Assembly (NCBI GenBank): GCA_944375725.1
Contig: CALWAZ010000080.1
Location: 1-53,733, forward strand
Source of the DNA: an uncultured Merdimonas sp.
Lineage (GTDB): Bacteria > Bacillota > Clostridia > Lachnospirales > Lachnospiraceae
DNA length: 53,733 nucleotides
Direction of reading: 5' to 3'
Position 1 is the first letter of the stretch. Every line of letters begins with the position of its first letter. The translations under genes and the position numbers were made by a program. Of the stretch, positions 25,152 to 36,257 are shown piece after piece. Below the pieces are notes generated by a model that worked only from the letters and a program-made list of their open reading frames with translations, was not told the DNA's origin and searched no databases.

Positions 25152-26345
25152 CTATGCTCTCTCAAAGGTTCCAAACACCAGCTGTTCTCCGTCTCTCACG
25201 ACAATTTTTCCCTTTGCCATCACAGTTCTCAGTTCCAGGGTATCTTCTGCCAGCAGACAGATATCGGCGTCAAACCCTGCCTTTATATGTCCTTTCGCGC
25301 CAAGCTTCAGGATAGAGGCCACATTGGAGGTGATGCCCTTTACCGCGGTCTCCAGCGGGATATTTTCCTTCTGTACGCATTCCCGCACTTCCTTCAGAAG
25401 GCAGGATGCTTTTCCGATTCCGATTCCCTGATATTCTCCCTCTGCGTTAAAGATCGGCAGGCTTCCCTGGCCGTCCGAGGAAATCGTAAACCGGTCGCTG
25501 GAGATTCCCATATCCAGCAGACGGCGGATTCCTTTGCAGACCCGGACTTCATCGCAGATGGTCTCCCAGTAATCAATGTCTTCATTTCCGGTGAAATCGA
25601 TGGTTCCTCCCTCTTTCGCAAACTGCAGACAGGCGTCAAAAAGCCCCGCATTCCGGTTTACATGGGTGGGCAGGAACTGGGATACCGGGATCTCTGTGTC
25701 ATGTACCACCCGCTCAATCAGATCAATATGGCGGGGGCTGTCTCCCAGATGCACATTTACGATACCCGCCTTTCCGGACAGCATGCCGGCCACCCGGGCG
25801 TCCGCCGCGATCCGCGCAAACTCCTCAAAAGAAGGCTGGGAGGAACGGTGGTCGGAAATTGCCACTTCCCCGACGCCTATGACCTTATCCAGCATCATAA
25901 TATCCTTCATCAGACTGCCCGTCAGCGTCTGCACAGGCACCTGATAGGAGCCGGTATAGGCATAGGTGGTGATTCCCTCATTCTCCAGTCCGTGGGCCTT
26001 TGCCAAAAGAGCAGTCATATCCCTGGCCACACCATCTGTTCCGATGCAGCCTGCCACAGTAGTGATTCCGTTCATAATCAGATCCTTAAGCGCCGCCTCC
26101 GGGGTCCGTGTATGGAAGCCGCCTTCGCCGCCTCCCCCAAGGATGTGCTCGTGGCTGTCGATAAAGCCCGGCACAGCGGCCATTCCGGAGGCGTCAAGCT
26201 TCTCCACTTCCACACTGCCGCCGAAATCCGCCCTCAGATTTTCCCCTACCGCGGCAATCCTGTCCCCCAGTACAAGAATATCCTTCACACCCGCATATTC
26301 CGGCTGATATACCTTCGCATTTTTAATCAGTGTCACCATTGCCAT
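25152..26345 (-). CDS. iadA: Beta-aspartyl (isoaspartyl) dipeptidase
   Basis: Binuclear zinc amidohydrolase that cleaves isoaspartyl dipeptides left after degradation of aged proteins. Metal ligands are visible: HEH in GFIDSHEHILGGGGEGG (~65-75), the bridging Glu in GVGEVAISDHRSSQ (~160), His in IVNVHLGDSPRHID and FLPTHVNRNAG, and the catalytic Asp in SSDGQGSLP. The N-terminal and C-terminal beta strands fold together as the small domain. Length of 397 is typical. It follows the YfcC-like transporter, suggesting that the pair imports and hydrolyses small acidic peptides or amino acids, as transporter neighbours of iadA do elsewhere. The ribosome site is weak; ATG 26339 is an alternative. Confidence 0.93.
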   Translation of the reverse strand: MAMVTLIKNAKVYQPEYAGVKDILVLGDRIAAVGENLRADFGGSVEVEKLDASGMAAVPGFIDSHEHILGGGGEGGFHTRTPEAALKDLIMNGITTVAGCIGTDGVARDMTALLAKAHGLENEGITTYAYTGSYQVPVQTLTGSLMKDIMMLDKVIGVGEVAISDHRSSQPSFEEFARIAADARVAGMLSGKAGIVNVHLGDSPRHIDLIERVVHDTEIPVSQFLPTHVNRNAGLFDACLQFAKEGGTIDFTGNEDIDYWETICDEVRVCKGIRRLLDMGISSDRFTISSDGQGSLPIFNAEGEYQGIGIGKASCLLKEVRECVQKENIPLETAVKGITSNVASILKLGAKGHIKAGFDADICLLAEDTLELRTVMAKGKIVVRDGEQLVFGTFERA

Positions 26346-26401
26346 TTCTTATTCCCGCTTTCTTTGATCTTCCCCGTGTCGGACACGGAGAGCCTTATGT
26401 G

Positions 26402-26442
26402 AAAAGTATCCGTGCGCAGAGCCTGTCCCTGCGCACGGATAC
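26402..26442 (-). terminator. Intercistronic terminator between yfcC-like and iadA
   Basis: Perfect 14-bp stem GTATCCGTGCGCAG/CTGCGCACGGATAC with a 9-base loop, followed on the minus strand by TTTTC. The short T-run suggests partial termination, so iadA may be read at a lower level. Confidence 0.75.
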
Positions 26443-26450
26443 CTTGCTGT

Positions 26451-28196
26451 TTACTGGAAGTTGATTGCCACCGCGATGGCTATGATAATCGTTCCCATTA
26501 AGAAGAAGAATGCCTGCATCTTGATCTGGAACTTCGCCCAGGTGCCCCAGTCGATTCTTGCCACACCCAGGACTCCGATCAGACTTGCGGATACCGGCGT
26601 GAACGCGTCCACAAAGCCGGCGCCCATCTGATAAGCCAGTACCGCGATCTGGCGGGATACGCCGACCAGATCGGCCAGCGGAGCCATAATCGGCATGGTA
26701 AGAGCCGCCTGTCCGGAATTGGAGGTCACCACCAGATTGAACAGACTCTGGAAAATGTACATGAACCATGCTCCGATAAAGGACGGAATTCCCTCCAGCG
26801 CGTTTCCGATAGCATACAGAATGGTATTCAGCGTGGAGTACACGTCCGCGTCGGAACCACCCAGTACCAGAAGGATTCCCTTGGCCATACCTACGACCAC
26901 AGCCGTGCCCGCCAGGTCCGCCACACCGCCCTGGAAAGCGGAAGCCATGCCATTGATTGTCATGTCATTCAGCTTGAAGATAATGGCGATTACGCCTGCC
27001 GCAAAGCCCATCACAAAGAACTGGGAGGCAATCTCCGGAATGTAGAAGCCCTTCTGGGTTACGCCCCATACAATCCAGATCAGAACGGCCAGCATCTCCA
27101 GAAGGATCAGCTTGTGTCCCAGATTGAATTCCTTTTCTTCTTCCGTCACAGAGCCCATACGGTCACGGAAATAAGCGTCTCCCGCATAGACTACGGAATG
27201 CTGGGGATTCTTCCGGACACGCTCCGCGTAAACCATCATGAAGCCCGCGGACGCCAGCGTCACTACCACCCACATAATCAGACGGAAGGTGGCTCCGGAC
27301 AGCACCGGGATTCCCGCGATACCCTGTGCCACCGCTACAGAGAAGGGGCTCATCCAGGACACTGCGTTTCCTACCTGGGAAGCCACATAGGTCACAGTCA
27401 CCGCCACAATGGAGTCATAGCCGAGGGCGATTACAAAGGGCACCATGATCATGGCAAAGGGGATACACTCTTCAGCCATTCCGAAGGTCGCTCCGCCCAC
27501 AGAGAAAAGGATAAAGAGCAGAGGCAGCGCCAGACGCTCCAGTCCCTTGGTTTTGCGGATAAAAGCGTAGATGCCTGCGTCGATGGCTCCCGTCTTCATG
27601 ATAATTCCAAAGGAACCGCCGATAACCAGAATCAGCGCGCACAGGCCTACCGCCGAACCGGAACGGTCTCCGGTCACAAGACCCTCAAACACATAATTCA
27701 TAAAGCCGAAGCCGCCGAAATCCTCTGTTCCCCAGACGCCGGCTGTCTTATGCAGCTTTTTGCTGGTATCGTAAAACTCTTCCCCGTACCGGGAATACAT
27801 TTCGTCATCACTGATTCCCACCGCGTCCAGATCTGCCTGGGTCCACGAGGAGGAATCCGTCTCCATCAGCGCCTGAAGGGCTTCCTGATCCACTTCCCAC
27901 TCATCCATAAGAGCCGGATCCTGGCTGATTTCCTGAAGGGCTCCTGCTACAAAATCCGTGTCCAGATTGTAGCTGTAACGGAATGTGTCAGCCATCAGGA
28001 CGGTTCTCTCAGCTGTCTCGCCGTTCGCGTCCGTATACTCGATGGTATGGGTGCTGAATTTTCCCGCAGGAATCAGAAATGTCAGAATCCAGCAGGCGAC
28101 GACCACGAAGAAAATAATCGCATAGGTATGAGGCGTCTTCAGCTTTGTATAATCCTTTTTCGCCGGCGCCTGTCCGTTTTTTCTTTTGAAACTCAT
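26451..28196 (-). CDS. YfcC-family membrane transporter with enlarged first loop
   Basis: Polytopic permease of the YfcC/DcuC-like superfamily (ion-coupled carriers of C4-dicarboxylates, basic amino acids or peptides). The start is ATG 28196, with GGGAG 8-9 bp upstream. Helix 1 (TYAIIFFVVVACWILTFLIP) ends in the family-typical IPAGKF. The usual 50-60-residue loop is here ~150 residues and acidic (~50-195), then helices resume with LCALILVIGGSFGIIMKTGA. Other family blocks: FILFSVGGATFGMAEE, SQVGNAVSWMSPFSVAVAQG and the last SNSGQAALTMPIMAPLADLV. About 12 helices in all. The length of 581 exceeds the usual 460-510 because of the loop. It is followed by iadA, so acidic amino acids or dipeptides are a reasonable but unproven cargo. 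Confidence 0.88.
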   Translation of the reverse strand: MSFKRKNGQAPAKKDYTKLKTPHTYAIIFFVVVACWILTFLIPAGKFSTHTIEYTDANGETAERTVLMADTFRYSYNLDTDFVAGALQEISQDPALMDEWEVDQEALQALMETDSSSWTQADLDAVGISDDEMYSRYGEEFYDTSKKLHKTAGVWGTEDFGGFGFMNYVFEGLVTGDRSGSAVGLCALILVIGGSFGIIMKTGAIDAGIYAFIRKTKGLERLALPLLFILFSVGGATFGMAEECIPFAMIMVPFVIALGYDSIVAVTVTYVASQVGNAVSWMSPFSVAVAQGIAGIPVLSGATFRLIMWVVVTLASAGFMMVYAERVRKNPQHSVVYAGDAYFRDRMGSVTEEEKEFNLGHKLILLEMLAVLIWIVWGVTQKGFYIPEIASQFFVMGFAAGVIAIIFKLNDMTINGMASAFQGGVADLAGTAVVVGMAKGILLVLGGSDADVYSTLNTILYAIGNALEGIPSFIGAWFMYIFQSLFNLVVTSNSGQAALTMPIMAPLADLVGVSRQIAVLAYQMGAGFVDAFTPVSASLIGVLGVARIDWGTWAKFQIKMQAFFFLMGTIIIAIAVAINFQ

Positions 28197-28332
28197 AACT
28201 GCTCTCCCTTGTGCCGCGGCAGTCTTCCCTGAAACAGGCATGAAAACAGGCATTCTCAAGTGGGGAGAAGCCTTTCCTGCCTAACCGGAATCCGCCCGGG
28301 CGGACTGCCGCTTGATATAATATGTATTTTAC

Positions 28333-28361
28333 ATTGTACCCTATTGCATAAAAATGCACAA
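28333..28361 (-). promoter_or_regulatory. Promoter of the yfcC-iadA unit
   Basis: Minus strand: TTGTGC, 17-bp spacer, TACAAT. The leader to the start codon is about 130 bases. The -35 is weak and a regulator may be needed. Confidence 0.5.
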
Positions 28362-28374
28362 CCTTTATTTTCCT

Positions 28375-28409
28375 CCCGTCCCCTTTTCAGGTACGGAAAA
28401 GGGGACGGG
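28375..28409. repeat. Perfect 14-bp inverted repeat after trxB
   Basis: CCCGTCCCCTTTTC/GAAAAGGGGACGGG with a 7-base loop, 6 bp after the trxB stop. Neither strand has a T-run after the stem, so it is not a canonical terminator. It may stabilise the 3' end of the trx mRNA or end transcription with a helper factor. Confidence 0.6.
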
Positions 28410-28415
28410 CGCCAT

Positions 28416-29339
28416 TCAGACCTCTCCCGCCAGATACTGCTCCGCGCTCCAGGCTGCCATGGCCCCGTCCGCGGCAGCCGTAACCACCTGGCGGAGCTGC
28501 TTTGTACGCACGTCTCCCGCCGCAAAGACGCCCGGAAGATTGGTACATGTGGTCTCATCCGCTGCCAGATACCCTGCCTCATCCATCGCCGCCTGGCCTT
28601 CAAAAAGCTTTGTATCCGGAATCCGTCCGATGGACACAAAAAGCCCGTCCAGAGCAAGCTGCCGTTTTTCCCCTGTTTTCGTATCCGTCAGCTCCACACC
28701 GGTCAGACGGTCTTCCGAGAGAAAGCCTGTCACGCGGCTGTTCCACACCAGCTCCACACTGCTCTGAAAAAGGGCGTCCTGGTAGACCTTGACTGCCCGG
28801 AGGGCATCTCTTCTGTGAATCAGATAGACCTTCCGGCAGATTCGGGACAGCAGAAGGGCATCCTCCACAGCGCTGTTGCCTCCGCCGTAGACCGCCACTG
28901 TCTTATCCTTGTAAAACATGCCGTCACAGGCCGCGCAGTAGGCGATCCCCCGGCCTGCCAGGCGGTCTTCCCCTTCCACGCCGGTTTTCCGCGGATAAGC
29001 CCCGGTGGCAATCACCACCGTGCGGGCGTGAAATTCCTTTTTTCTGGTCCGCACAATCTTTATTTTCCCGGACAGATCCACAGACTTCACCTCAGAAAAC
29101 TGATTTTCCGCTCCGAAACGAAGGGCTCCCTGCTGCATCCTCTCCCCCAGCTCAAAACCGCTGATCCCCTCAGGAAAACCTGGATAATTATCAATCTGTT
29201 CCGTGTTTGTCATCTGGCCGCCCGCAGAAAGCTTTTCCAGCACAAGGACAGAAAGCCCGCTCCGGACCCCATAGAGGGCCGCTGTATATCCGGCCGGCCC
29301 TCCTCCGATTACAATCATATCATAAAGTTTTTCTTCCAT
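28416..29339 (-). CDS. trxB: Thioredoxin reductase
   Basis: Low-molecular-weight flavoprotein that reduces thioredoxin with NADPH. FAD motif IVIGGGPAGYTAALYGVRSG is at ~9-28; the redox-active pair is C-A-A-C in IAYCAACDGMFYKDK at ~130; the NADPH motif VYGGGNSAVEDALLLS is at ~150; and the C-terminal FAD block GVFAAGDVRTK is present. Length of 307 is normal. The active site CAAC differs from the E. coli CATC, as in many Clostridia. It starts 9 bp after the trxA stop, so the reductase and its substrate are made together. Whether NADPH or NADH is preferred cannot be read with certainty; the HRRDALRAVK segment, with its Arg residues, favours NADPH. Confidence 0.93.
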   Translation of the reverse strand: MEEKLYDMIVIGGGPAGYTAALYGVRSGLSVLVLEKLSAGGQMTNTEQIDNYPGFPEGISGFELGERMQQGALRFGAENQFSEVKSVDLSGKIKIVRTRKKEFHARTVVIATGAYPRKTGVEGEDRLAGRGIAYCAACDGMFYKDKTVAVYGGGNSAVEDALLLSRICRKVYLIHRRDALRAVKVYQDALFQSSVELVWNSRVTGFLSEDRLTGVELTDTKTGEKRQLALDGLFVSIGRIPDTKLFEGQAAMDEAGYLAADETTCTNLPGVFAAGDVRTKQLRQVVTAAADGAMAAWSAEQYLAGEV

Positions 29340-29348
29340 GTCCCGCTC

Positions 29349-29687
29349 CTACAGAATCACGCCGTACGTTTCCAGCCACTCTTCTATGGCATCTCTGGAG
29401 CCGGGCGCTGTCAGCTCCTCCTCTGCCTTTGCTCCGTTTTTAAAAAGCAGCAGATTCGGGATAGTCTCCACTCCGAACCGGTCTGCCAGCTGCGGCTGCT
29501 CATCCACATTCACCTTTCCAATGATCAGCTTTCCGTCCGCGTCCTCCGCCAGTTCTTCCACCGCCGGCTCAATTCTGCGGCAGTAGACACACCAGGGCGC
29601 CCAGAAATCCAGCATCACCGGAAGCGCGGCCTTCAGAACCTTTTCCTCAAAGTTTTCCGCTGTAACTGTTACGATTTTTTCACTCAT
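29349..29687 (-). CDS. trxA: Thioredoxin with a CVYC active site
   Basis: Small cytoplasmic dithiol carrier of 112 residues. The fold is clear: DFWAPWCVYCRRIEP at ~27-41, KVNVDEQPQLADRFGVETIP with the cis-Pro of the ETIP turn, and LLLFKNGAKAEE. The active site is W-C-V-Y-C (Cys 33 and 36) instead of the usual W-C-G-P-C. Tyr in the third position should change the redox potential and partner choice. The start ATG 29687 has AAAGGAGG upstream. It is followed at 9 bp by trxB. A conventional thioredoxin may exist elsewhere in the genome, in which case this could be a specialised pair. Confidence 0.9.
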   Translation of the reverse strand: MSEKIVTVTAENFEEKVLKAALPVMLDFWAPWCVYCRRIEPAVEELAEDADGKLIIGKVNVDEQPQLADRFGVETIPNLLLFKNGAKAEEELTAPGSRDAIEEWLETYGVIL

Positions 29688-29765
29688 GTTCGTTTCCTCC
29701 TTTTATCTGAAAACAGTATGCCCATTTTCTTCTCTTTTACCAGAAACCACGCGGAGCCTTCCGCC

Positions 29766-31175
29766 TCAGCCCGGGCCCCAGGCTCTTACAAGCCTGTCTG
29801 CCGCCTCAATCAGCTCCTGCTCGGAAAGGGTCGCGTATCCCAGAAGCACTGCCGCCCCGCTTTTTCTTTCCCTGCTCTCTCCGATGGTATATTCAGACAG
29901 CGGATACACCCGGACCCGCTGTTCCTCTGCTCTCCGGATAATTTTCTCCTCAGGCATACCGCCCGGAAATTCAGCCAGCAGATGGACGCCCGCGTTTTCT
30001 CCCCGGATCCGGCATACTCCGGACAGCCTTCGGAGCTCACCCAGAAGGATATCATGCTTTCTGCCGTAAATCCTCCTCATCCGGTTCAGATGGCGCTCAA
30101 AGTACCCCTCCTGTATAAACCGGTTCAGAACAATCTGGTCAATCCGGGACACCGTAGAGGAAAAACGCAGCAGCCGTTTCCCGCATTCCTTTACCAGGGC
30201 CTCCGGGAGCACCAGATAGCTGATACGGATGCCGGGCGCGATAGATTTGGAAAAAGTGCCCAGATAGATGACCCGGCCGTTCCGGTCAGAACCCTGCAGG
30301 GCCGGGATCGGCTTTCCTTTATAGCGGAATTCGCTGTCATAATCATCCTCTATCAGATATCTGTCCTCCCGTTCCGAAGCCCATTTCAAAAGCTCCAGAC
30401 GGCGCTTGATGGGCATGACCACTCCCAGCGGATACTGGTGGGACGGCATCACATAAGCCGTGTCTGCCCCGGAAGCTTCCAGCTGTTCCACGCTCATTCC
30501 CTGCGCGTCCACCGGTACCGTGGTCAGCGAAAAGCCCAGCTGTTCAAAAATCCGGTAGGCATGCTTGTATGTGGGGCTCTCCATGGCCACCCGGTGTCCT
30601 GTCCCCAGAACCGCCGAGAGCAGCATCAGAAGATAATCATTCCCGGCTCCCAGGACCACCTGCTCCGGCCGGCAGCTGACCCCCCGGGCCTGATGAAGAT
30701 AACGGCTGATGGTCTCCCGCAGCTCCCATTCTCCTCTCGGATCTCCCAGCTGGAACAACTCTCTTTTATCGTCCAGAAGAACATTCCTCGTAAGCTTTCT
30801 CCAGACATCATAGGGAAAGCTGTCCAGATCGATCCCGTTTGGCGTCAGATCGTAGTCCCACGGGGAGTCTGTTTCCTCCCGTTTCTCCTTTTCCTGCACC
30901 TTTCCGGAATCCAGGCTGTAAAGCCCTTCTATCCGGCACACATAATAACCTTTGTACGGGACCGCGTCCAGATAGCCCTCCGACACCAGCTGCTCATAGG
31001 CCAAATCCACCGTGCTCCGGCTGACTTCCAGAGAGCTGCTGAGAGATCGACTGGAGGGCAGCCGCTCTCCCGGGAGCAGCTGCCCTTCCTGTATTTCATG
31101 TTTGATATAGCTGTAGATCTGTTCATACAGAGGTCTGGACCCCTCCGCGTCAAGACTGATCGCAAGTTCCCGCAT
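29766..31175 (-). CDS. MocR/PdxR-family regulator (GntR HTH fused to aminotransferase domain)
   Basis: A 469-residue fusion. Residues ~1-75 form a GntR winged helix: PLYEQIYSYIKHEIQEGQLL, then LPSSRSLSSSLEVSRSTVDL, the recognition helix region. Residues ~110-469 form a fold-type I aminotransferase domain with VLGAGNDYLLMLLSAVLG, the PSHQYPLGVVMPIKRR block, DDYDSEFRYKG and the PLP lysine in YLGTFSKSIAPGIRISYLVL. The family uses PLP or its adducts as effector; PdxR-type members control vitamin B6 synthesis, while others control GABA or other amine pathways. No pdxST is nearby, and no operator is evident. It lies 40 bp downstream of glnS and 78 bp upstream of trxA, all on one strand. Confidence 0.9.
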   Translation of the reverse strand: MRELAISLDAEGSRPLYEQIYSYIKHEIQEGQLLPGERLPSSRSLSSSLEVSRSTVDLAYEQLVSEGYLDAVPYKGYYVCRIEGLYSLDSGKVQEKEKREETDSPWDYDLTPNGIDLDSFPYDVWRKLTRNVLLDDKRELFQLGDPRGEWELRETISRYLHQARGVSCRPEQVVLGAGNDYLLMLLSAVLGTGHRVAMESPTYKHAYRIFEQLGFSLTTVPVDAQGMSVEQLEASGADTAYVMPSHQYPLGVVMPIKRRLELLKWASEREDRYLIEDDYDSEFRYKGKPIPALQGSDRNGRVIYLGTFSKSIAPGIRISYLVLPEALVKECGKRLLRFSSTVSRIDQIVLNRFIQEGYFERHLNRMRRIYGRKHDILLGELRRLSGVCRIRGENAGVHLLAEFPGGMPEEKIIRRAEEQRVRVYPLSEYTIGESRERKSGAAVLLGYATLSEQELIEAADRLVRAWGPG

Positions 31176-31215
31176 CTTTTCTCCTTACTGTCCGTCCATG
31201 CCCCTGTATCACTCC

Positions 31216-32883
31216 TTATGCCTTCGGCAGCTTAAAGGAGCTCTTCAGAGATACGATTCGGTTGAAAACCAGTTTTTCCGGAGTCGTATCCTTTGCGTCT
31301 ACGCAGTAGAAACCGTTCCGCACAAACTGGAAGCTGTCGTAGGGCTTCGCGTCTGCCAGCCCCGGCTCCAGATAAGCATTTTCCACCACAGTCAGGGAAT
31401 TGGGATTCAGATTCAGGCTTCCATCCTCATTGTAGACACCCTTTTCCTCATCAATGATGTTCTCATACAGGCGTACCTGCGCTGTAATAGCATAGTGCGC
31501 CGGAACCCAGTGTATGGTGCCTTTCACCTTCCGTCCCGTAAAGCCGCTTCCGGCTTTTGTCTCCGGATCGTAGGTACAGTGTACCTCGATGACTTTTCCT
31601 GTCTCATCCTTTACAAAGCTTTCGCATTTTACAAAATACGCGTGCATCAGGCGGACCTCATTGCCCGGGAACAGCCGGAAATATTTCTTCGGCGGCTCCT
31701 CCATAAAGTCCTCCCGCTCAATATACAGTTCCCGGCAGAAGGGGATCTTCCGGCTGCCAAGCTCCTCGTTTTCCAGGTTGTTGGCCGCGTCCAGATATTC
31801 CACCTGTCCTTCCGGATAGTTGTCAATCACCAGCTTAATCGGGTCGAGCACAGCCATCATCCGGGGACGCTTCATCTTCAGATCCTCGCGGATACAGTAC
31901 TCCAGCATGGCGTAATCCACGGAAGACTGGCTCTTTGAGATGCCGCAGAGCTCCACAAACATCCGGATGGATTCCGGCGTAAAGCCCCGGCGCTTCAGAG
32001 CGGCGATGGAAACCAGGCGGGGATCATCCCAGCCGTCCACAATGCCTTCCTCCACCAGCTTTTTGATATACCGCTTTCCGGTCACCACGTTGGTCAGATA
32101 CAGCTTGGCGAACTCAATCTGACGGGGCGGATGGGGATATTCCAGTTCCCGGACTACCCAGTCGTACAGCGGACGGTGATCCTCGAACTCCAGGGTACAC
32201 AGAGAATGGGTGATGCCCTCGATGGCATCCTCTATGGGATGGGCAAAATCATACATGGGATAAATGCACCATTTGTCCCCGGTATTGTGGTGGGTCATAT
32301 GAGCCACTCGATAGATAATCGGGTCACGCATATTGATATTCGGGGAAGCCATATCGATCTTTGCCCGGAGCACCTTCTCGCCGTCCGCGTATTTTCCGGC
32401 GCGCATCTCCTCAAACAGCTTCAGGTTTTCCTCTACGCTCCGGTTCCGGTAAGGACTGTCCTTGCCCGGCTCCGTCAGGGTGCCCCGGTACTCCCGGATC
32501 TCTTCCGCTGTCAGATCGCACACGTAGGCTTTTCCCTTTTTGATCAGTTTGACAGCAGCCTCATACATCTGTTCAAAATAGTCGGACGCAAAAAAGAGAC
32601 GGTCCTCCCAGTCCGCGCCCAGCCACTGCACATCCGCCTTGATGGATTCCACAAATTCCATCTTTTCTTTTGTAGGATTCGTATCGTCAAACCGGAGATT
32701 GAATTTTCCGCCGTATTTTTTCGCAATGCCGTAATTTAAAAGAATTGCCTTGGCATGTCCGATATGCAGATATCCATTGGGCTCCGGCGGGAAACGGGTA
32801 TGCACTGTGTCATAAACTCCTTCCGCCAGATCCTTGTCGATCATCTGCTCAATAAAATTTTTACCAGTCGTTTCGTTTTCCAT
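31216..32883 (-). CDS. glnS: Glutaminyl-tRNA synthetase
   Basis: Class Ic synthetase charging tRNA-Gln directly. The HIGH motif is in [20 protein letters not shown] at ~33-52; [10 protein letters not shown] follows; the KMSKS-equivalent loop is [16 protein letters not shown], where E. coli GlnRS has [27 protein letters not shown] follows. The C-terminal anticodon-binding beta barrels are recognisable ([35 protein letters not shown]). At 555 residues it is full length. GlnRS, not a discriminating GluRS, is supported by these C-terminal domains. Most Gram-positive bacteria make Gln-tRNA by transamidation, so its presence is notable. GCGAGGAG precedes ATG 32883, and it has a good promoter. Confidence 0.94.
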   Translation of the reverse strand: MENETTGKNFIEQMIDKDLAEGVYDTVHTRFPPEPNGYLHIGHAKAILLNYGIAKKYGGKFNLRFDDTNPTKEKMEFVESIKADVQWLGADWEDRLFFASDYFEQMYEAAVKLIKKGKAYVCDLTAEEIREYRGTLTEPGKDSPYRNRSVEENLKLFEEMRAGKYADGEKVLRAKIDMASPNINMRDPIIYRVAHMTHHNTGDKWCIYPMYDFAHPIEDAIEGITHSLCTLEFEDHRPLYDWVVRELEYPHPPRQIEFAKLYLTNVVTGKRYIKKLVEEGIVDGWDDPRLVSIAALKRRGFTPESIRMFVELCGISKSQSSVDYAMLEYCIREDLKMKRPRMMAVLDPIKLVIDNYPEGQVEYLDAANNLENEELGSRKIPFCRELYIEREDFMEEPPKKYFRLFPGNEVRLMHAYFVKCESFVKDETGKVIEVHCTYDPETKAGSGFTGRKVKGTIHWVPAHYAITAQVRLYENIIDEEKGVYNEDGSLNLNPNSLTVVENAYLEPGLADAKPYDSFQFVRNGFYCVDAKDTTPEKLVFNRIVSLKSSFKLPKA

Positions 32884-32956
32884 AACGTCTCCTCGCTTCT
32901 ATCCGTATTGTATTCCTTAGTCCGTGCCTTCCGGCCTGATCAGCTGTATTTCCCAA

Positions 32957-32985
32957 ATCATACCACAGGCAGACCAGGTTGGCAA
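32957..32985 (-). promoter_or_regulatory. Promoter of glnS
   Basis: Minus strand: TTGCCA, 17-bp spacer, TATGAT. It lies just after the 2-hydroxyacid dehydrogenase stop and gives a leader of about 65 bases. No T-box specifier structure is visible in that leader. Confidence 0.72.
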
Positions 32986-32998
32986 GTACCGGCGGCAA

Positions 32999-33949
32999 TT
33001 ACATGATGTATCCGGTCTTCCTGTCCACCACATTGCGCAGAGGCCGTTTTACCAGATAACACTCCAGATTTTCAATACAGATATGCAGTATCTTTTCCAG
33101 TGTCTCCGGCAGCAGAAATCTTCCGGAAACATGGGGAGTCAAAATCACATTGTCCATATCCCAGAGAGGATGATCCGCCGGCAGAGGTTCCGGATCGGTA
33201 ACATCCAGGGCCGCTCCCGCGATGCGGCCTTCCTGAAGAGCCCGGACCAGGGCATCCGTATCTACGGTAATGCCGCGGCCCACATTCAGCACCACCGCGC
33301 TCTGCTTCAGCATGGCGATCCGCTCCTCATTCAGCAGATGACGGGTATCCTCATTTCCCGGCAGGCACAAAGCCACAATATCTGCCAGGGGAAGCTGCTT
33401 CTCCAGACGGTCCATGAGAAAGAGATCGTCCACTCCTTCCGGTTTTCTGGCCTCCCGGCGCTTGATTCCAATGGTACGGCATCCAAGCCCTTTCATTTTC
33501 CGGGCAAAGGCCGTTCCGACATCTCCCAGGCCTATGATCAGCACACGGCTCCCCTCTATGATCCGGACATGGCCTTCACTTCTCCAGACATGCTCCCGCT
33601 GATTCCGGCTGTAAAGATTCAGTTTTTTCTGAAGCTCAAAGAGCATGCCCACCATATGCTCGGAAATGGCAAGCCCATAGGCTCCCGTAGCATTAGTCAG
33701 CAGGACCTCCTCCGGAAGCGCTCCGTCACAGTATCCTTCTGTGCCTGCGTTATTAAGCTGAAGCCATTTTAAAGCCTTTGCGTATTTCAGAATCTCAGGA
33801 GGCACATTTCCCAGAATCACCTCCACATCGGAAAGCTTTTCCTCCGTAAGCTCCTCCGGCAGGCAGTAAATAAATTCCTGATGCCGGAAGTTCTGCTCCA
33901 GTTTTTCCTTCTGCCTTTCATTCAGAGGCAGCGCCACCAATATTTTCAT
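32999..33949 (-). CDS. D-isomer-specific 2-hydroxyacid dehydrogenase
   Basis: NAD(P)-dependent reductase or oxidase of 2-keto/2-hydroxy acids, 316 residues. The substrate domain (1-95 and ~285-316) flanks a Rossmann domain with VLIIGLGDVGTAFARKMKGLG (~137-157). The catalytic set is visible: Arg in VVLNVGRGITVDTDALVRAL, the Glu/Asp region ALDVTDPEPLPADHPLWDMD, and His in NVILTPHVSGRFLL. The family includes glyoxylate reductase, phosphoglycerate dehydrogenase and others; the lack of an ACT domain excludes long SerA forms, and substrate is not readable. The start lies 2 bp after the topoisomerase A-subunit stop, with GTGAGGAG inside that gene's end, so translation is probably coupled. That pairing is odd metabolically. 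Confidence 0.88.
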   Translation of the reverse strand: MKILVALPLNERQKEKLEQNFRHQEFIYCLPEELTEEKLSDVEVILGNVPPEILKYAKALKWLQLNNAGTEGYCDGALPEEVLLTNATGAYGLAISEHMVGMLFELQKKLNLYSRNQREHVWRSEGHVRIIEGSRVLIIGLGDVGTAFARKMKGLGCRTIGIKRREARKPEGVDDLFLMDRLEKQLPLADIVALCLPGNEDTRHLLNEERIAMLKQSAVVLNVGRGITVDTDALVRALQEGRIAGAALDVTDPEPLPADHPLWDMDNVILTPHVSGRFLLPETLEKILHICIENLECYLVKRPLRNVVDRKTGYIM

Positions 33950-33951
33950 AC

Positions 33952-36189
<2,238 letters not shown>

Positions 36190-36257
36190 AATTCCTCCCT
36201 GGCTCCAGTATCAGTCCTGTGATTCCCCGCTCCTTCGCAAAAGCCTGCAGGACCATA

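Noticed and set aside
28260-31235. A 991-codon open frame on the plus strand opposite trxB, trxA and the MocR gene
   Set aside because: Its translation is low-complexity, rich in His, Pro, Arg and Ser, lacks any domain and has no ribosome site. The opposite strand encodes three well-recognised proteins over the same stretch, so it is a composition shadow.
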